A stretch of DNA of 23,530 bases from positions 1-23,530 of the forward strand of contig JAFSUU010000001.1 in the NCBI GenBank assembly GCA_017445115.1, given 5' to 3'. Below the pieces are notes generated by a model. It saw only the letters and a program-made list of their open reading frames with translations, made no database searches and was not told the origin of the DNA. Shown here piece after piece: positions 11,256-20,415 of the stretch (position 1 is its first letter; the number at the start of each line of letters is the position of its first letter). The position numbers and the translations under genes are program-made. The stretch is from Clostridia bacterium. Lineage in GTDB: Bacteria > Bacillota_A > Clostridia > Oscillospirales > CAG-272.

Positions 11256-11290
11256 GTTATGGTTTTTTGAAGAAGTCCAAAGACGCGTTT

Positions 11291-11704
11291 TCACGCCTTT
11301 GTTTCGCAATAGATGCAGCGGTAGATTTTCTTTTCGCGGTCGGCGAGACGGAACACGTGGTCGAGCTCCTGCTCGCAGGAGGTGATACAGCGCGGATTTT
11401 TGCACTTGATCACGTTGACCAGAGTTTTGGGCATTTCGATATTGCGTTTTTCGAAAAGCTCGCCGTCCTTTATATAATTGACCGTGGCGGAAGGATCGAC
11501 GTATCCTATCACGTCGAGGTCCACGGGGATGTCGGCGTCGATCTTGATGATATCCTTTTTGCCCATCTTTCTGCTCGACACGTTTTTGATGATCGCCACC
11601 GAAACGTCCAGAGCGTCGAGCCCCAGCAGTTCGTAAAGCTTCATACCGCTGCCCGCGGTTATATGGTCTATGACGATGCCGTTGCGAATGGAGTCTATAT
11701 TCAT
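11291..11704 (-). CDS. pyrI: Aspartate carbamoyltransferase regulatory subunit
   Basis: PyrI binds nucleotides (CTP, UTP, ATP in enteric enzymes) and holds ATCase catalytic trimers in an allosteric dodecamer. Product 137 aa, slightly shorter than the E. coli protein (about 150). The N-terminal nucleotide-binding domain shows [14 protein letters not shown] (7-20). The C-terminal zinc domain has four ligand-type cysteines, C101, C106, C130 and C133, in the pattern Cx4C ... Cx2C. Its ATG overlaps the pyrB stop (ATGA), with GGAGGAGG just upstream, so it is translated with its partner. It is last in the operon. No good - strand terminator is seen directly behind it. Confidence 0.96.
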   Translation of the reverse strand: MNIDSIRNGIVIDHITAGSGMKLYELLGLDALDVSVAIIKNVSSRKMGKKDIIKIDADIPVDLDVIGYVDPSATVNYIKDGELFEKRNIEMPKTLVNVIKCKNPRCITSCEQELDHVFRLADREKKIYRCIYCETKA

Positions 11705-12621
11705 TTTCCCGCCTCCTCCAAAAGTTTCAGAATGAGCGCCATGCGAATGATCTTGCCGTTGAATACCTGCTTGAAATAGCAGGCGCGTTTGTCTCGGTCC
11801 ACGTCCACGCTTATTTCATTTACGCGCGGGAGCGGGTGCATCACGCACAGGTCTTCTTTGGCGTTCTTGAGTTTTTCCGGAGTCAAGATATAACTGTCTT
11901 TGAGCCGCAGATAGTCTTCCTCGTTGAAGAACCTTTCGCGCTGCACACGCGTCATATAAAGGATATCGAGAGACGGCATGATTTTTTCAAGATCGGTCGT
12001 CTGCTCGTACGGGATGCCTTTGGATTTGAGCGACGCCTCTTTGACGTAACTCGGCAGTTTCAGTTCTTCGGGCGATATGAGCACAAAGCGCACGTTTTTA
12101 TAACGAGACAGCGCGTTGATGAGGGAATGCACCGTTCTTCCGAACTTAAGGTCGCCGCAAAGTCCCACGGTCAGATCATCAAATCCGCCTTTTTCGCGGT
12201 GGATCGTCAAAAGATCCGCCAGAGTCTGCGTCGGGTGGCAGTGTCCGCCGTCGCCCGCGTTTATCACCGGAACAATCGCGTTGTTCGCCGCCACAAGCGC
12301 GGCGCCCTCTTTGGGATGACGCATGGCGATAATGTCGGCGTAGCAGCTTACCGTCCTCACGGTGTCGGCGACGCTTTCGCCTTTTGCCGCCGAAGACGAA
12401 GCCGCGTCTGTCATCGAAATAACGTGACCGCCGAGCTCGTACATTGCGGCTTCAAAGCTCATACGCGTGCGTGTCGAAGGCTCGAAAAACAGAGTGGCGA
12501 GTTTTTTGCCCTCGCACTTGTGAGCGTATTTTTCGGGATTTGCGATTATATCATTTGATACGGAGATAAGAGAATCTATCTCGGATGGCGACAGATCAAG
12601 AATATCAATAACGCTCTTCAT
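11701..12621 (-). CDS. pyrB: Aspartate carbamoyltransferase catalytic subunit
   Basis: Catalyses carbamoyl phosphate + aspartate to carbamoyl aspartate, the committed step of pyrimidine synthesis. Product 306 aa, as usual. The carbamoyl phosphate site STRTR (49-53, in [13 protein letters not shown]), mobile-loop Lys80, RHP (101-103), HPTQ (129-132), the aspartate-domain stretch RVQRER and HPLPRV near the C-terminus are all present. GGAGG lies 6 bases before the ATG and overlaps the end of pyrE, which is only 2 bases upstream. With PyrI next, an allosteric class B (E. coli type) ATCase is expected. Confidence 0.97.
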   Translation of the reverse strand: MKSVIDILDLSPSEIDSLISVSNDIIANPEKYAHKCEGKKLATLFFEPSTRTRMSFEAAMYELGGHVISMTDAASSSAAKGESVADTVRTVSCYADIIAMRHPKEGAALVAANNAIVPVINAGDGGHCHPTQTLADLLTIHREKGGFDDLTVGLCGDLKFGRTVHSLINALSRYKNVRFVLISPEELKLPSYVKEASLKSKGIPYEQTTDLEKIMPSLDILYMTRVQRERFFNEEDYLRLKDSYILTPEKLKNAKEDLCVMHPLPRVNEISVDVDRDKRACYFKQVFNGKIIRMALILKLLEEAGK

Positions 12622-12623
12622 TT

Positions 12624-13262
12624 TCAGCCTCCAATCCAGCTTTCGTCCGCGGGATTGTCGCGGAACGCGAGAAGCCGCTTAATGTCGCTGTCGCTGATAT
12701 ATCCTATTTCCGCGGCGACGGTCGCCACGCGGTCGAGATCGGTCAGCGAATGGTTCACCACGTTCGCCGCGGCGAGACGTTCAAGCCCTTTCTTCATCCC
12801 GTAAGTGAAGATCGAGACAATTCCGAGCACGTCGGCGCCCGCCTCGCGCAGAATATCGACCACTTCCAGCACGCTGCCGCCGGTGGAGATAAGGTCCTCC
12901 ACAACGACCACCTTGGCGCCTTTTTCAAGTTTGCCTTCTATCTGATTTTTTCTGCCGTGATCTTTTGCGCCCGAACGCACATACCCCATGGGAAGTCCCA
13001 TCAGATGCGCGGTGATAGCGGCGTGCGCGATCCCCGCCGTGGAAGTTCCCATAAGAGATTCCGCATCGGGGTAATACTCTTTGATAAGCGCGACAAGTCC
13101 GTTTTCCACATCGGTACGCACTTCGGGTGCGCTGAGTGTGAGGCGGTTGTCGCAGTACACCGGGCTTTTTATCCCGCTCGCCCAGATGAACGGCTCGTCG
13201 GGGCGAAGGAACACCGCTCCGATCTTCAAAAGGTCTTCTGCTATTCTTCTTGATGTGTCCAT
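12624..13262 (-). CDS. pyrE: Orotate phosphoribosyltransferase
   Basis: Converts orotate + PRPP to orotidine 5'-phosphate. The frame is open from 13325, but that overlaps pyrF. ATG 13262 ([12 protein letters not shown]) is chosen because GGGAGG lies 10 bases upstream, whereas the same Shine-Dalgarno would leave only 1 base before the alternative ATG at 13271. Product 212 aa, normal length. The PRPP-binding motif [11 protein letters not shown] lies at about residues 120-130, and the orotate/PRPP loop region [13 protein letters not shown] precedes it. The pyrF stop ends one base before the start. All expected motifs are present. Confidence 0.95.
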   Translation of the reverse strand: MDTSRRIAEDLLKIGAVFLRPDEPFIWASGIKSPVYCDNRLTLSAPEVRTDVENGLVALIKEYYPDAESLMGTSTAGIAHAAITAHLMGLPMGYVRSGAKDHGRKNQIEGKLEKGAKVVVVEDLISTGGSVLEVVDILREAGADVLGIVSIFTYGMKKGLERLAAANVVNHSLTDLDRVATVAAEIGYISDSDIKRLLAFRDNPADESWIGG

Positions 13263-13263
13263 A

Positions 13264-13974
13264 TCAGTCATTCCTCCCGTCAATGAATTCCGCGCAGCAT
13301 TTCTCATACGAGGCCACAGGATCATCGGACGCGGTTATCGGTCTGCCGACCACAATATAATCGGATCCGATCTTTCTCGCCGCCGCCGGCGTCATAACGC
13401 GTTTCTGATCGCCCTTTTCGCCATCGGCAAACCGGACTCCGGGCGTTACTGTAAGAAATCCGTTTCCGCATACTTCGTGTACTTTTCCGCTCTCCAGCGG
13501 GGAGCACACCACGCCGTCGAGACCGGCGAGCTTTGCGTTCACAGCGTAGTGCATCACCACTTCTTCCAGGGGCGCTTTTATAAGCAGATCGTTTTCCATG
13601 GTCTCCTGATCTGTAGACGTGAGCTGCGTCACCGCTATCAGCAGCGGGCGCGTGCCGTCGGGACGCGTAAGCCCTTCCAGTGCGGCTCTCATCATGGGGA
13701 TCGTTCCTCCGGCGTGAAGATTGCATATATCCACGTCGAGTTTCGAGAGCACCGCCATAGCCTTCTTTACCGTGTTGGGTATGTCGTGCAGTTTAAGGTC
13801 CAGGAATATCTTGTGACCGCGGCGTTTGATCTCGCGCACGATCTCCGGTCCTTCGGCGCAGAACAGTTCCAGACCTATCTTGACGAAAGGCTTTTTGCCT
13901 GTAAAACGGTCCAGAAATGCGAACGTTTCCGCGGCGCTTGCAAAATCGCAGGCGATAATTACGTCTTTTCCCAT
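13264..13974 (-). CDS. pyrF: Orotidine 5'-phosphate decarboxylase
   Basis: Decarboxylates OMP to UMP, the last step of the pathway. Product 236 aa, the short bacterial class. Substrate-site residues: Asp10 in IIACDFAS, Lys32 in VKIGLELF, and the catalytic tetrad [10 protein letters not shown] with D59, K61 and D64. The phosphate-binding stretch TPGVRFADG and the C-terminal [11 protein letters not shown] are present. Its start lies inside the end of pyrD (16-base overlap), which implies coupled translation. Confidence 0.97.
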   Translation of the reverse strand: MGKDVIIACDFASAAETFAFLDRFTGKKPFVKIGLELFCAEGPEIVREIKRRGHKIFLDLKLHDIPNTVKKAMAVLSKLDVDICNLHAGGTIPMMRAALEGLTRPDGTRPLLIAVTQLTSTDQETMENDLLIKAPLEEVVMHYAVNAKLAGLDGVVCSPLESGKVHEVCGNGFLTVTPGVRFADGEKGDQKRVMTPAAARKIGSDYIVVGRPITASDDPVASYEKCCAEFIDGRND

Positions 13975-14885
13975 GCTTTTGCTCCTTTTATGATATCGCT
14001 CAGTTTTTCAATATTATATTTCCGCATCACTTTGGGCAACTCATTGATTATGTCACGACAGGCGTACGGATTTACCAGATTTGCAGCCCCCACTTCGACC
14101 GCAGTCGCCCCGGCGAGCATCATTTCGATCACGTCCTCGGCAGACGAAACGCCGCCCATACCGACAACGGGTATATTCACCGCATGCGCGATCTGCCATA
14201 CCATCCGCAGCGCCACCGGAAATACCGCAGGGCCCGAAAGCCCGCCCGTATTGTTCGCCAGCACCGGGCGGCGCGTTTTTAAGTTGATCCGCATCCCCAA
14301 AAGTGTGTTGATCAGACTGATCGCGTCGGCGCCTGCCTCCTCGCACGCGAGCGCTATTGCGACGATATCCGTGACGTTGGGAGAAAGTTTGACGATCACC
14401 GGCTTTGACGTCACCGCTTTAACGGCGCGCACCACGCTCGATGCGGCGCCGGGATCCGTTCCGAAGCTCATACCGCCGCCGTGAACGTTGGGACAACTGA
14501 TATTGATCTCCAGCCAGCCTATCTGTTCTTCTTTATCAAGAAGCGAGCAGACGGCGGCGTATTCATCCAGCGAAAATCCGCTCACGTTCGCCATCACCGG
14601 CTTGTTGAAATATGTCTTGATCTTCGGAAGTTCCTCACTTATCACGCGCTCAACGCCGGGGTTTTGCAGCCCGACCGAATTGAGCATACCGGCGCCGCAT
14701 TCTGCGATCCGCGGCGTGTCGTTTCCAAAGCGGGGGTGAAGCGTCGTGCCTTTGAATGAAAACGTCCCGAGAATATTGATATCGTACAGTTCGGCGAACT
14801 CGGCTCCGAATCCAAAAGTCCCCGAAGCGGGAATGACCGGATTATCGAGCTTTATGCCGCACAGCTCTACGCTCATATCTGCCAT
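13959..14885 (-). CDS. pyrD: Dihydroorotate dehydrogenase B, catalytic subunit
   Basis: Oxidises dihydroorotate to orotate with FMN and, as class 1B, passes electrons to PyrK and on to NAD+. Product 308 aa. The substrate stretch NSVGLQNPG (69-77) and the catalytic base Cys131 in INISCPNVHGGG mark class 1 rather than the membrane class 2. FMN phosphate-binding stretches GMGGVSSAEDVIEM and GATAVEVGAANL are near the C-terminus. AAAGGAGG lies 7 bases before ATG 14885, a strong site inside the end of pyrK (13-base overlap), so the two subunits are made together. Confidence 0.97.
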   Translation of the reverse strand: MADMSVELCGIKLDNPVIPASGTFGFGAEFAELYDINILGTFSFKGTTLHPRFGNDTPRIAECGAGMLNSVGLQNPGVERVISEELPKIKTYFNKPVMANVSGFSLDEYAAVCSLLDKEEQIGWLEINISCPNVHGGGMSFGTDPGAASSVVRAVKAVTSKPVIVKLSPNVTDIVAIALACEEAGADAISLINTLLGMRINLKTRRPVLANNTGGLSGPAVFPVALRMVWQIAHAVNIPVVGMGGVSSAEDVIEMMLAGATAVEVGAANLVNPYACRDIINELPKVMRKYNIEKLSDIIKGAKAWEKT

Positions 14886-15607
14886 AAGATCTCCTCCTTT
14901 TTCAGTACCGGTCCGTCTTTGCAGATCCGCTTGCCTCCGGTCACGGTCTTGCAGGTGCAGCCCATGCAGGCGCCGAAACCGCAGCCCATACGCTCTTCAA
15001 AACTGAATTCGCCCGGGATCGCGGTTGCTTTATACACGGCTTTCAGCATTGGTTCCGGACCGCATGCGTAAAAATACGTGGCGTCATCCGGCAGCGCGTC
15101 GGTAACAAATCCGCGCCTGCCGTAACTGCCGTCGACAGTCGTGACGGCAACTTCACATCCCAGCGCTTCTAATTCTTTTTCATAAAACACGTCGCACGCT
15201 GAATTGAATCCCAGCACGGCGCGCACTTTTTTTCCATCGGAGATCAGCTCCTTTGCAAGCATATACAGCGGCGGGACGCCGACTCCGCCGCCGATGAGCA
15301 GCGGGCGCATACCGGATTCGGAAACGTCGTACCCGTTGCCGAGCCCGGTCAGTATATCAAGCCGTTCTCCCGCGCGCATACGGCTCATACTTTCGGTGCC
15401 GTGTCCCACGGTCTTGTATATGATCGTGAGCGAACCGGCGCTCCGGTCGCAGACCGAGATCGGCCGGCGCAGAAAGAAACCGTCAAGCCGTATATTCACA
15501 AACTGCCCCGGCCGCGTGATATCCCGCGCGTCCCCGTCAAGGACCATGCGGTAAACGTTTGCGGCGATCGGCAGATTTTCGGATATTTCAAACTCTATTT
15601 CGCGCAT
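14873..15607 (-). CDS. pyrK: Dihydroorotate dehydrogenase B, electron transfer subunit
   Basis: PyrK carries FAD and a [2Fe-2S] cluster and links PyrD to NAD+. ATG 15607 is chosen: AAGGAG sits 5 bases upstream, while the GTG at 15613 would overlap that site. Product 244 aa. The flavin motif LRRPISVCD (about 47-55), the NAD-binding GGGVGVPPLYML (about 106-117) and a C-terminal cluster motif Cx4Cx2C...C (C209, C214, C217, C229; CGFGACMGC then RICKDGPV) are all present. There are 35 bases between the carB stop and this start. Confidence 0.95.
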   Translation of the reverse strand: MREIEFEISENLPIAANVYRMVLDGDARDITRPGQFVNIRLDGFFLRRPISVCDRSAGSLTIIYKTVGHGTESMSRMRAGERLDILTGLGNGYDVSESGMRPLLIGGGVGVPPLYMLAKELISDGKKVRAVLGFNSACDVFYEKELEALGCEVAVTTVDGSYGRRGFVTDALPDDATYFYACGPEPMLKAVYKATAIPGEFSFEERMGCGFGACMGCTCKTVTGGKRICKDGPVLKKEEILWQI

Positions 15608-15642
15608 AAGCACTCCTTGATCTGTTGATCCGGTCCGGAATA

Positions 15643-18600
15643 TTATATGGTAGAGATCGTGAGAGTTGTCTCTTCAAGTACGTCGAGCAGTACGCGCACC
15701 GTGTCGAGCGACGTGAACATGGTCACGTTGTTTTCAACGGCGAGCAGGCGTATCTTCTGACCGTCGCTCGCTTCACTTTCGGAAGCGATGTCCCTTGTGT
15801 TGATCAGGTACGCGATGTGTCCTTGGCGTATTGCCTCCGGTATCTCGTCGCTTCCGTCGCTGATCTTGCCGAGAACGTGAGTTCTTATTCCGTTTTCTTT
15901 TAAGAACCGCGCGGTCCCGGAAGTCGCCTGGATATTGAAGCCGAGGTTATAGAAACGGCGTATCAGCGGCAGCGCTTCTTCTTTGTCCTTGTCCGCTATT
16001 GTCGCGAATACCGTGCCGTAGTTCTGCAAATGCGTTCCCGACGCCTGTAACGCTTTATACAGCGCTCGGTTGAGTTTGCCGTCGTAGCCGATCGCCTCGC
16101 CGGTGGATTTCATCTCGGGCGAAAGATATGCGTCAAGCCCTTTTATCTTGTTGAACGAAAATACGGGGACTTTCACGTAATAGCGGTTCTTTTCCTGCGG
16201 GTAAATATCGAAAATTCCCTGTTCCTTGAGAGTTTTGCCCAGAATGACCTCGGTCGCTATATCGGCGAGCGAGTAGCCGGTGGATTTGGAAAGGAACGGG
16301 ACCGTACGCGACGAGCGCGGATTGACTTCTATGATATAAACGTCGTCGTTTTTGTCCACTATGAACTGAATGTTGTAAAGTCCTATGATCCCGATGCCGA
16401 GCCCCAGCTTCTTGGCGTACTGCAATATGATGCCTTTGACCTTGTCGGGTATGCTGAACGTGGGATAAACGCTGATCGAGTCGCCGGAATGAATGCCCGT
16501 GCGCTCCACAAGCTCCATAATACCGGGAACGAACACGTCGCGGCCGTCGCATATCGCGTCAACTTCCACCTCTTTGCCCTGAATGTAGTGGTCCACCAGG
16601 ACCGGCTTGTCCGCGTCGATCTCGACGGCGGTCTTCAGATAATGCCGCAGCTGTTTTTCGTTCGCCACGATCTGCATCGCTCTTCCGCCCAGCACGAAGG
16701 ACGGGCGAACCAGAACGGGGTAACCGATCTCTTCCGCGGCGGCGATACCATCCTCTATCTTCGTAACGGCGCGCCCCTGCGGCTGCGGGATATTGAGTTC
16801 TTTGAGTATATTTTCAAAACTGTCGCGGTTTTCGGCGCGCTCTATCGCCTCGCAGTCGGTGCCGATGATCTTGACGCCCCGCTCCATCAGCGGCTGCGCC
16901 AGATTGATGGCGGTCTGCCCGCCCAGCGAAGCGATCACGCCTTCCGGTCTTTCAAAATCTATGATCGCCATCACGTCTTCGGGCGTGAGCGGCTCGAAAT
17001 ACAGCTTGTCGGCGGTTGTGTAGTCGGTCGAGACCGTCTCGGGGTTGTTGTTTATTATGATAGCTTCATAACCGCTGCGACGTATCGTCTGTACGGCGTG
17101 AACCGTGGACTAGTCGAATTCCACTCCCTGACCGATGCGGATCGGTCCCGCGCCGAGCACAACGATCTTCTTTTTGTCGGAAAGCCGCGAAGCGTTGGTT
17201 CCGGTATAGGAAGAATACAGATAAGCGATATACTCTCCGGTGTGCAGGGTGTCTACCATGCGGAATACGGGAACGATACCGTTTTCTTTGCGCAGACGGT
17301 AAATATCCGTTTCCGCAGTGTTCCACAATCCGGCGATATATTTGTCCGAAAATCCCATTTTCTTGGCTTGCACGAGCACGTTCACGTCGCCGGCGTTTTC
17401 AGCGAGTGTCATTTCCATATCCACTATTTTTTTGATCGAATACAGAAACAGCTCGGTTATGGCGGTCACCTCGTGGATCTTGTGCACGTCGGCGCCGCGG
17501 CGAAGAAGCTCCGCAATCGCGTAAATATTGTCGTCTTTGAACTCAGACACGTACCGGAACAGCTCGCCGTCGGAGTACCCGTCAAATTTTTCAAGGCGAA
17601 TATGACAGACTCCCGTCTCAAGCGAACGGATGGACTTCAGGAAGCACTCTTCCAGTGTGGAACCGATACCCATAACTTCGCCGGTAGCCTTCATCTGTGT
17701 GCCCAGACTGTTGGTCGCGGCGGCGAATTTGTCGAACGGGAACCTCGGGAATTTTGCCACGATATAATCGAGCGACGGCTCGGTCGCGGCGGTACCGCCC
17801 GCCACGGGGATATCCTCCAGCGCCATACCGAGCGCGATCTTGGCGGTCACGCGCGCTATGGGGTAACCGCTCGCCTTTGAAGCAAGTGCCGAAGAGCGCG
17901 AAACACGGGGGTTGACTTCTATCAGGTAATAACGGCTTGAGTTCGGGTCGAGCGCGAACTGCACGTTGCAGCCGCCTTCGATCTTGAGCTCGCGTATTAT
18001 CTTGATCGCGCTGTCGCTCAGCATTTTGAGGTCGTGGTCGTTCAGCGAAAGTATCGGAGCTACCACGATGGAGTCTCCCGTATGAACGCCCACCGGGTCC
18101 ACGTTTTCCATGCCGCATATCGTTATGGCGTGGTCATTGGAGTCGCGCATGACTTCAAATTCTATTTCTTTATATCCCTTTACGCTTTTTTCCACCAGCA
18201 CCTCATGGACCGGAGAGAGCTTAAAAGCGTTTAAGCCTATTTCCAGAAGCTCTTCGCGATTTTCGGCAAATCCGCCGCCCGTGCCGCCCAGAGTGAACGC
18301 GGGGCGCAGGACAACGGGGTAACCGATCTCCTCCGCTGCCTTTTCCGCCTGCTCGAGATCGTAAGTGATCTTCGAAGGAATGACCGGCTCGCCGATCGAT
18401 TCGCACATCTCCTTGAAAAGTTCACGGTCCTCGGCGCGCTCGATACTCTCGCTCGAAGTGCCGAGCAGCTGAACGTTGCATTCCTTAAGGACGCCTTTCT
18501 TTTCCAGCTGCATCGCGAAATTCAGGCCTGTCTGTCCGCCGATCCCCGGGACTATCGCGTCCGGGCGCTCATAGCGAAGTATCTTCGCCACGTATTCAAG

Positions 18601-18810
18601 CGTCAGCGGCTCCATATACACCTTGTCTGCGATCGACGTGTCGGTCATTATGGTCGCGGGGTTGGAGTTGCACAGGATAACTTCGTATCCCTCTTCTTTC
18701 AGCGCCAGACACGCCTGCGTTCCGGCGTAGTCAAACTCCGCCGCCTGACCGATGACAATCGGACCCGAGCCGATGATAAGTACCTTTTTTATGTCTGTTC
18801 GTTTTGCCAT
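15643..18810 (-). pseudogene. carB: Carbamoyl-phosphate synthase large subunit, interrupted by one in-frame TAG
   Basis: CarB makes carbamoyl phosphate from ammonia, bicarbonate and 2 ATP with the glutaminase CarA. ATG 18810 (MAKRTDIKKVLIIGSGP) follows GGAGG by 8 bases. The full frame is 1055 codons, a normal length. The first synthetase half (IGSGPIVIGQAAEFDYAGTQA; GGTGGGFAENREELL; VNPRVSRSSALASKASGYP) and the oligomerisation domain are intact. At codon 567 (17110-17112) a TAG stands where GQGVEFDY needs tyrosine. Behind it the frame stays open through the second ATP-grasp half (NNNPETVSTDY; VNPRSSRTVPFLSKSTGY) to the C-terminal MGS-like allosteric domain. TAC to TAG is one base change. The next in-frame ATG (16974) would lose about 45 residues of the second synthetase, so a working split enzyme is unlikely. 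It could be a null allele, a sequencing error, or read-through. Confidence 0.93.
17110..17112 (-). other. In-frame amber codon in carB
   Basis: The + strand bases CTA read as TAG on the coding strand, flanked by GVEFD and STVHAVQTIRR. The equivalent position in the first, duplicated half of the same protein is tyrosine TAC (EFDYAG). No frameshift is present on either side. Confidence 0.92.
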
Positions 18811-18829
18811 TTTTCTTTCCTCCGAACCG

Positions 18830-20020
18830 TTATTTTTTATATACCGTCTTGCCTTCGGCAACAGTCATATAACATATTCCGTATAATTCCTCGCCCTCAA
18901 ACGGCGTCGCCCTTCCTTTGGTGGCGAACCGCTCGGGGTCGACCTTTTCAAATTCTTCCAGATCCCATATTGAATAATCGCCGGTAAATGGTATTCCGAA
19001 CCGCTTTCTCGGATTTACCGCCATCAGCGTGATCAGCCGTTCAAGTGTAATGACACCCGTTTTGACCAGCCCCGTGTAAAGCGCGGGGAAAGCCGTTTCC
19101 AACCCCACCACGCCGAACGCGCTCTTTTCCAGCCCGCGCGACTTTTCTTCACGGCTGTGCGGAGCGTGATCGGTCGCAATCATGTCGATCGTGCCGTCGC
19201 ACACACCTTCAATGAGCGCCTCCCGGTCGCGCGCGGAACGAAGCGGAGGATTCATTTTGAATCTTCCGTCGTCAGCAAGCGCGCCTTCGTCAAGCAGCAG
19301 ATAATGCGGCGCCGTCTCGCACGTTACGTCCACACCGGAAGCTTTGGCTCTTCTTATGATCTCGACGCTTTCTCTGCACGATATGTGGCAGACGTGATAA
19401 GCGCATCCGACGTCACGCGCAAGACGAACGTCGCGCTCGATCTGACGCCATTCGCTTTCGGCGCATATACCGCGGTGTCCGTGAAGCGCGGCGTACTCGC
19501 CGTCGTGTATATATCCGCCCATCAAAAGCGATTCATCTTCGCAGTGAGCGGCAACGATCTTACCGAGGGCCCGCGCTTTTTTCATCGCGGCGCGCATGGT
19601 GTCTTCGTTCTGAACCCCTTTTCCGTCATCCGAAAAAGCTATCACGTCACTCGCTGTCGATTCCATGTCCGAAAGCTCGCAGCCTTTTTCACCGCGCGTT
19701 ATCGCGCCATACGGATGGACTTTTATCACCGCGTCGCGGCGGATGACGTCGAGCTGCGCTTGCAGGTGCTCGGGACTGTCGGGTACCGGATCGAGATTCG
19801 GCATGGTGCAGACGTCCGTGAACCCCCCGCGTGCAGCAGCGAGAGTCCCCGAAAGGATGGTCTCTTTATAAGAAAAACCCGGTTCGCGAAAATGCACGTG
19901 CACGTCGCAAAATCCGGGAAAAACCGTATAATTGTGAAAAGCGGGGAGCGACGCCTTGTCGACGTCGGGAGCGAAATGGGGAACGTCTTTGATCTCAAAT
20001 ATCTTATAAACCGTGTTCAT
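18830..20020 (-). CDS. pyrC: Dihydroorotase
   Basis: Catalyses ring closure of carbamoyl aspartate to dihydroorotate. The frame is open from 20113, but that would translate through the leader terminator. ATG 20020 (MNTVYKIFEI) has GGGAGG 9 bases upstream and lies just after the terminator. Product 396 aa, class I type. Metal and substrate motifs: DVHVHFREPG (H41, H43), FSDDGKGV, VAAHCEDES, YHVCHIS, KMNPPLRS and IATDHAPHS. It is the first structural gene of the operon and so directly exposed to attenuation. The carB start lies 19 bases beyond its stop, with the carB ribosome site in between. Confidence 0.95.
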   Translation of the reverse strand: MNTVYKIFEIKDVPHFAPDVDKASLPAFHNYTVFPGFCDVHVHFREPGFSYKETILSGTLAAARGGFTDVCTMPNLDPVPDSPEHLQAQLDVIRRDAVIKVHPYGAITRGEKGCELSDMESTASDVIAFSDDGKGVQNEDTMRAAMKKARALGKIVAAHCEDESLLMGGYIHDGEYAALHGHRGICAESEWRQIERDVRLARDVGCAYHVCHISCRESVEIIRRAKASGVDVTCETAPHYLLLDEGALADDGRFKMNPPLRSARDREALIEGVCDGTIDMIATDHAPHSREEKSRGLEKSAFGVVGLETAFPALYTGLVKTGVITLERLITLMAVNPRKRFGIPFTGDYSIWDLEEFEKVDPERFATKGRATPFEGEELYGICYMTVAEGKTVYKK

Positions 20021-20121
20021 GTGACGCGACCTCCCGTTCGCAAAAAAATGCCTTGCCGGATACCGGCAAGGCATAATAGGCCACAAGCAAAAACCAATAT
20101 GCCGCAAAAACACTTGCGCAT
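20017..20121 (-). CDS. Possible leader peptide overlapping pyrC start
   Basis: A 34-codon frame starts at ATG 20121, runs through the terminator hairpin and ends in a TGA that overlaps the pyrC ATG (ATGA). It is rich in C, F, G and L, and its codons cover two U5 runs upstream of the hairpin. The layout recalls the E. coli pyrBI leader peptide. There is no clear Shine-Dalgarno before ATG 20121, so it may be chance. Confidence 0.25.
   Translation of the reverse strand: MRKCFCGILVFACGLLCLAGIRQGIFLRTGGRVT
20042..20074 (-). terminator. Attenuator terminator of the pyr leader
   Basis: On the coding strand, ATGCCTTGCCGG pairs perfectly with CCGGCAAGGCAT (12 bp, loop TAT) and is followed by seven T (20048-20042). 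It ends about 20 bases before the pyrC ATG, after the promoter and before the first gene, so it must be conditionally avoided for the operon to be expressed. Confidence 0.92.
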
Positions 20122-20156
20122 ACTGTCGAATTTGTCTTACCGATATCTCTGTATCG
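20059..20156 (-). promoter_or_regulatory. PyrR-type antiterminator and binding hairpin in pyr leader
   Basis: About 10 nt from the predicted RNA start a hairpin CGAUA-CAGAGA-UAUCG (20156-20141) can form. Its hexaloop matches the CNGNGA loop known for PyrR-bound RNA of Bacillus. The 3' side of this hairpin, GAUAUCGGUAAG (20147-20136), can instead pair over 12 continuous bases (two G-U pairs) with CUUGCCGGUAUC (20070-20059), the 5' arm and loop of the terminator. So three states exist: binding hairpin plus terminator (off) or antiterminator (on). UMP-bound PyrR would stabilise the off state. pyrR itself is not in the window, and the hairpin stem is weaker than in Bacillus. Confidence 0.72.
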
Positions 20157-20172
20157 CTTAAAGAGCACTATT

Positions 20173-20201
20173 ATTCTAACATGCTATCCCTGCTTTGTCA
20201 A
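20173..20201 (-). promoter_or_regulatory. Sigma-A promoter of the pyr operon
   Basis: On the - strand TTGACA (20201-20196) and TAGAAT (20178-20173) are separated by exactly 17 bp; only one base differs from consensus. The expected start near 20166 gives a leader of about 145 nt before pyrC. Confidence 0.85.
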
Positions 20202-20343
20202 TAAATAAACGGTATGTTTTATAATTTTTTGCGTAACACACAAAATCGCCGCTCCGCCGCCGGAATACGTAAAGCATTTCGCCAAAAATTATACTTTATT
20301 TCTGACAAGTGAGGTCGTATACACACATTATTGTTTGAAGATA

Positions 20344-20371
20344 TTGCAATTATTAGACAAAATGTTATAAT
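20344..20371 (+). promoter_or_regulatory. Extended -10 promoter of the P-type ATPase gene
   Basis: TATAAT (20366-20371) is preceded by TGT, giving an extended -10 (TGnTATAAT). A weak -35, TTGCAA (20344-20349), lies 16 bp upstream. The rest of the divergent intergenic region (20202-20343) holds a GC-rich patch near 20249-20270 flanked by AT-rich DNA. I see no riboswitch or small gene in it. Confidence 0.65.
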
Positions 20372-20415
20372 ATAGTTAATGTGTTTATTAATCTTTATTG
20401 GATAAGAGGCGTCAG

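Noticed and set aside
13081..14484. Long + strand open frame (467 codons) opposite pyrE, pyrF and pyrD
   Set aside because: It lies antisense to three well-identified genes with intact motifs, and its translation has no recognisable domain. GC-rich third positions of the real genes keep this antisense frame open.
17110..17112. Programmed amber recoding (pyrrolysine or suppressor) in carB
   Set aside because: No tRNA or pylS is in the window, TAG ends the HEPN-like gene right at the hsdS start, and other frames here are broken by TAA and TGA. Kept only as a minor option.
16489..17880. Long + strand open frame (463 codons) opposite carB
   Set aside because: Antisense shadow of carB, with low-complexity His/Arg/Val-rich translation and no ribosome site or promoter.
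18811..18861. N-terminal extension of carB to 18861
   Set aside because: It overlaps the end of pyrC and the carB ribosome site. MAKRTDIKKVLIIGSGP is the usual CarB start.
20021..20113. N-terminal extension of pyrC to 20113
   Set aside because: It would be encoded by the attenuator hairpin and U-tract. ATG 20020 has a good ribosome site and begins normal dihydroorotase sequence.
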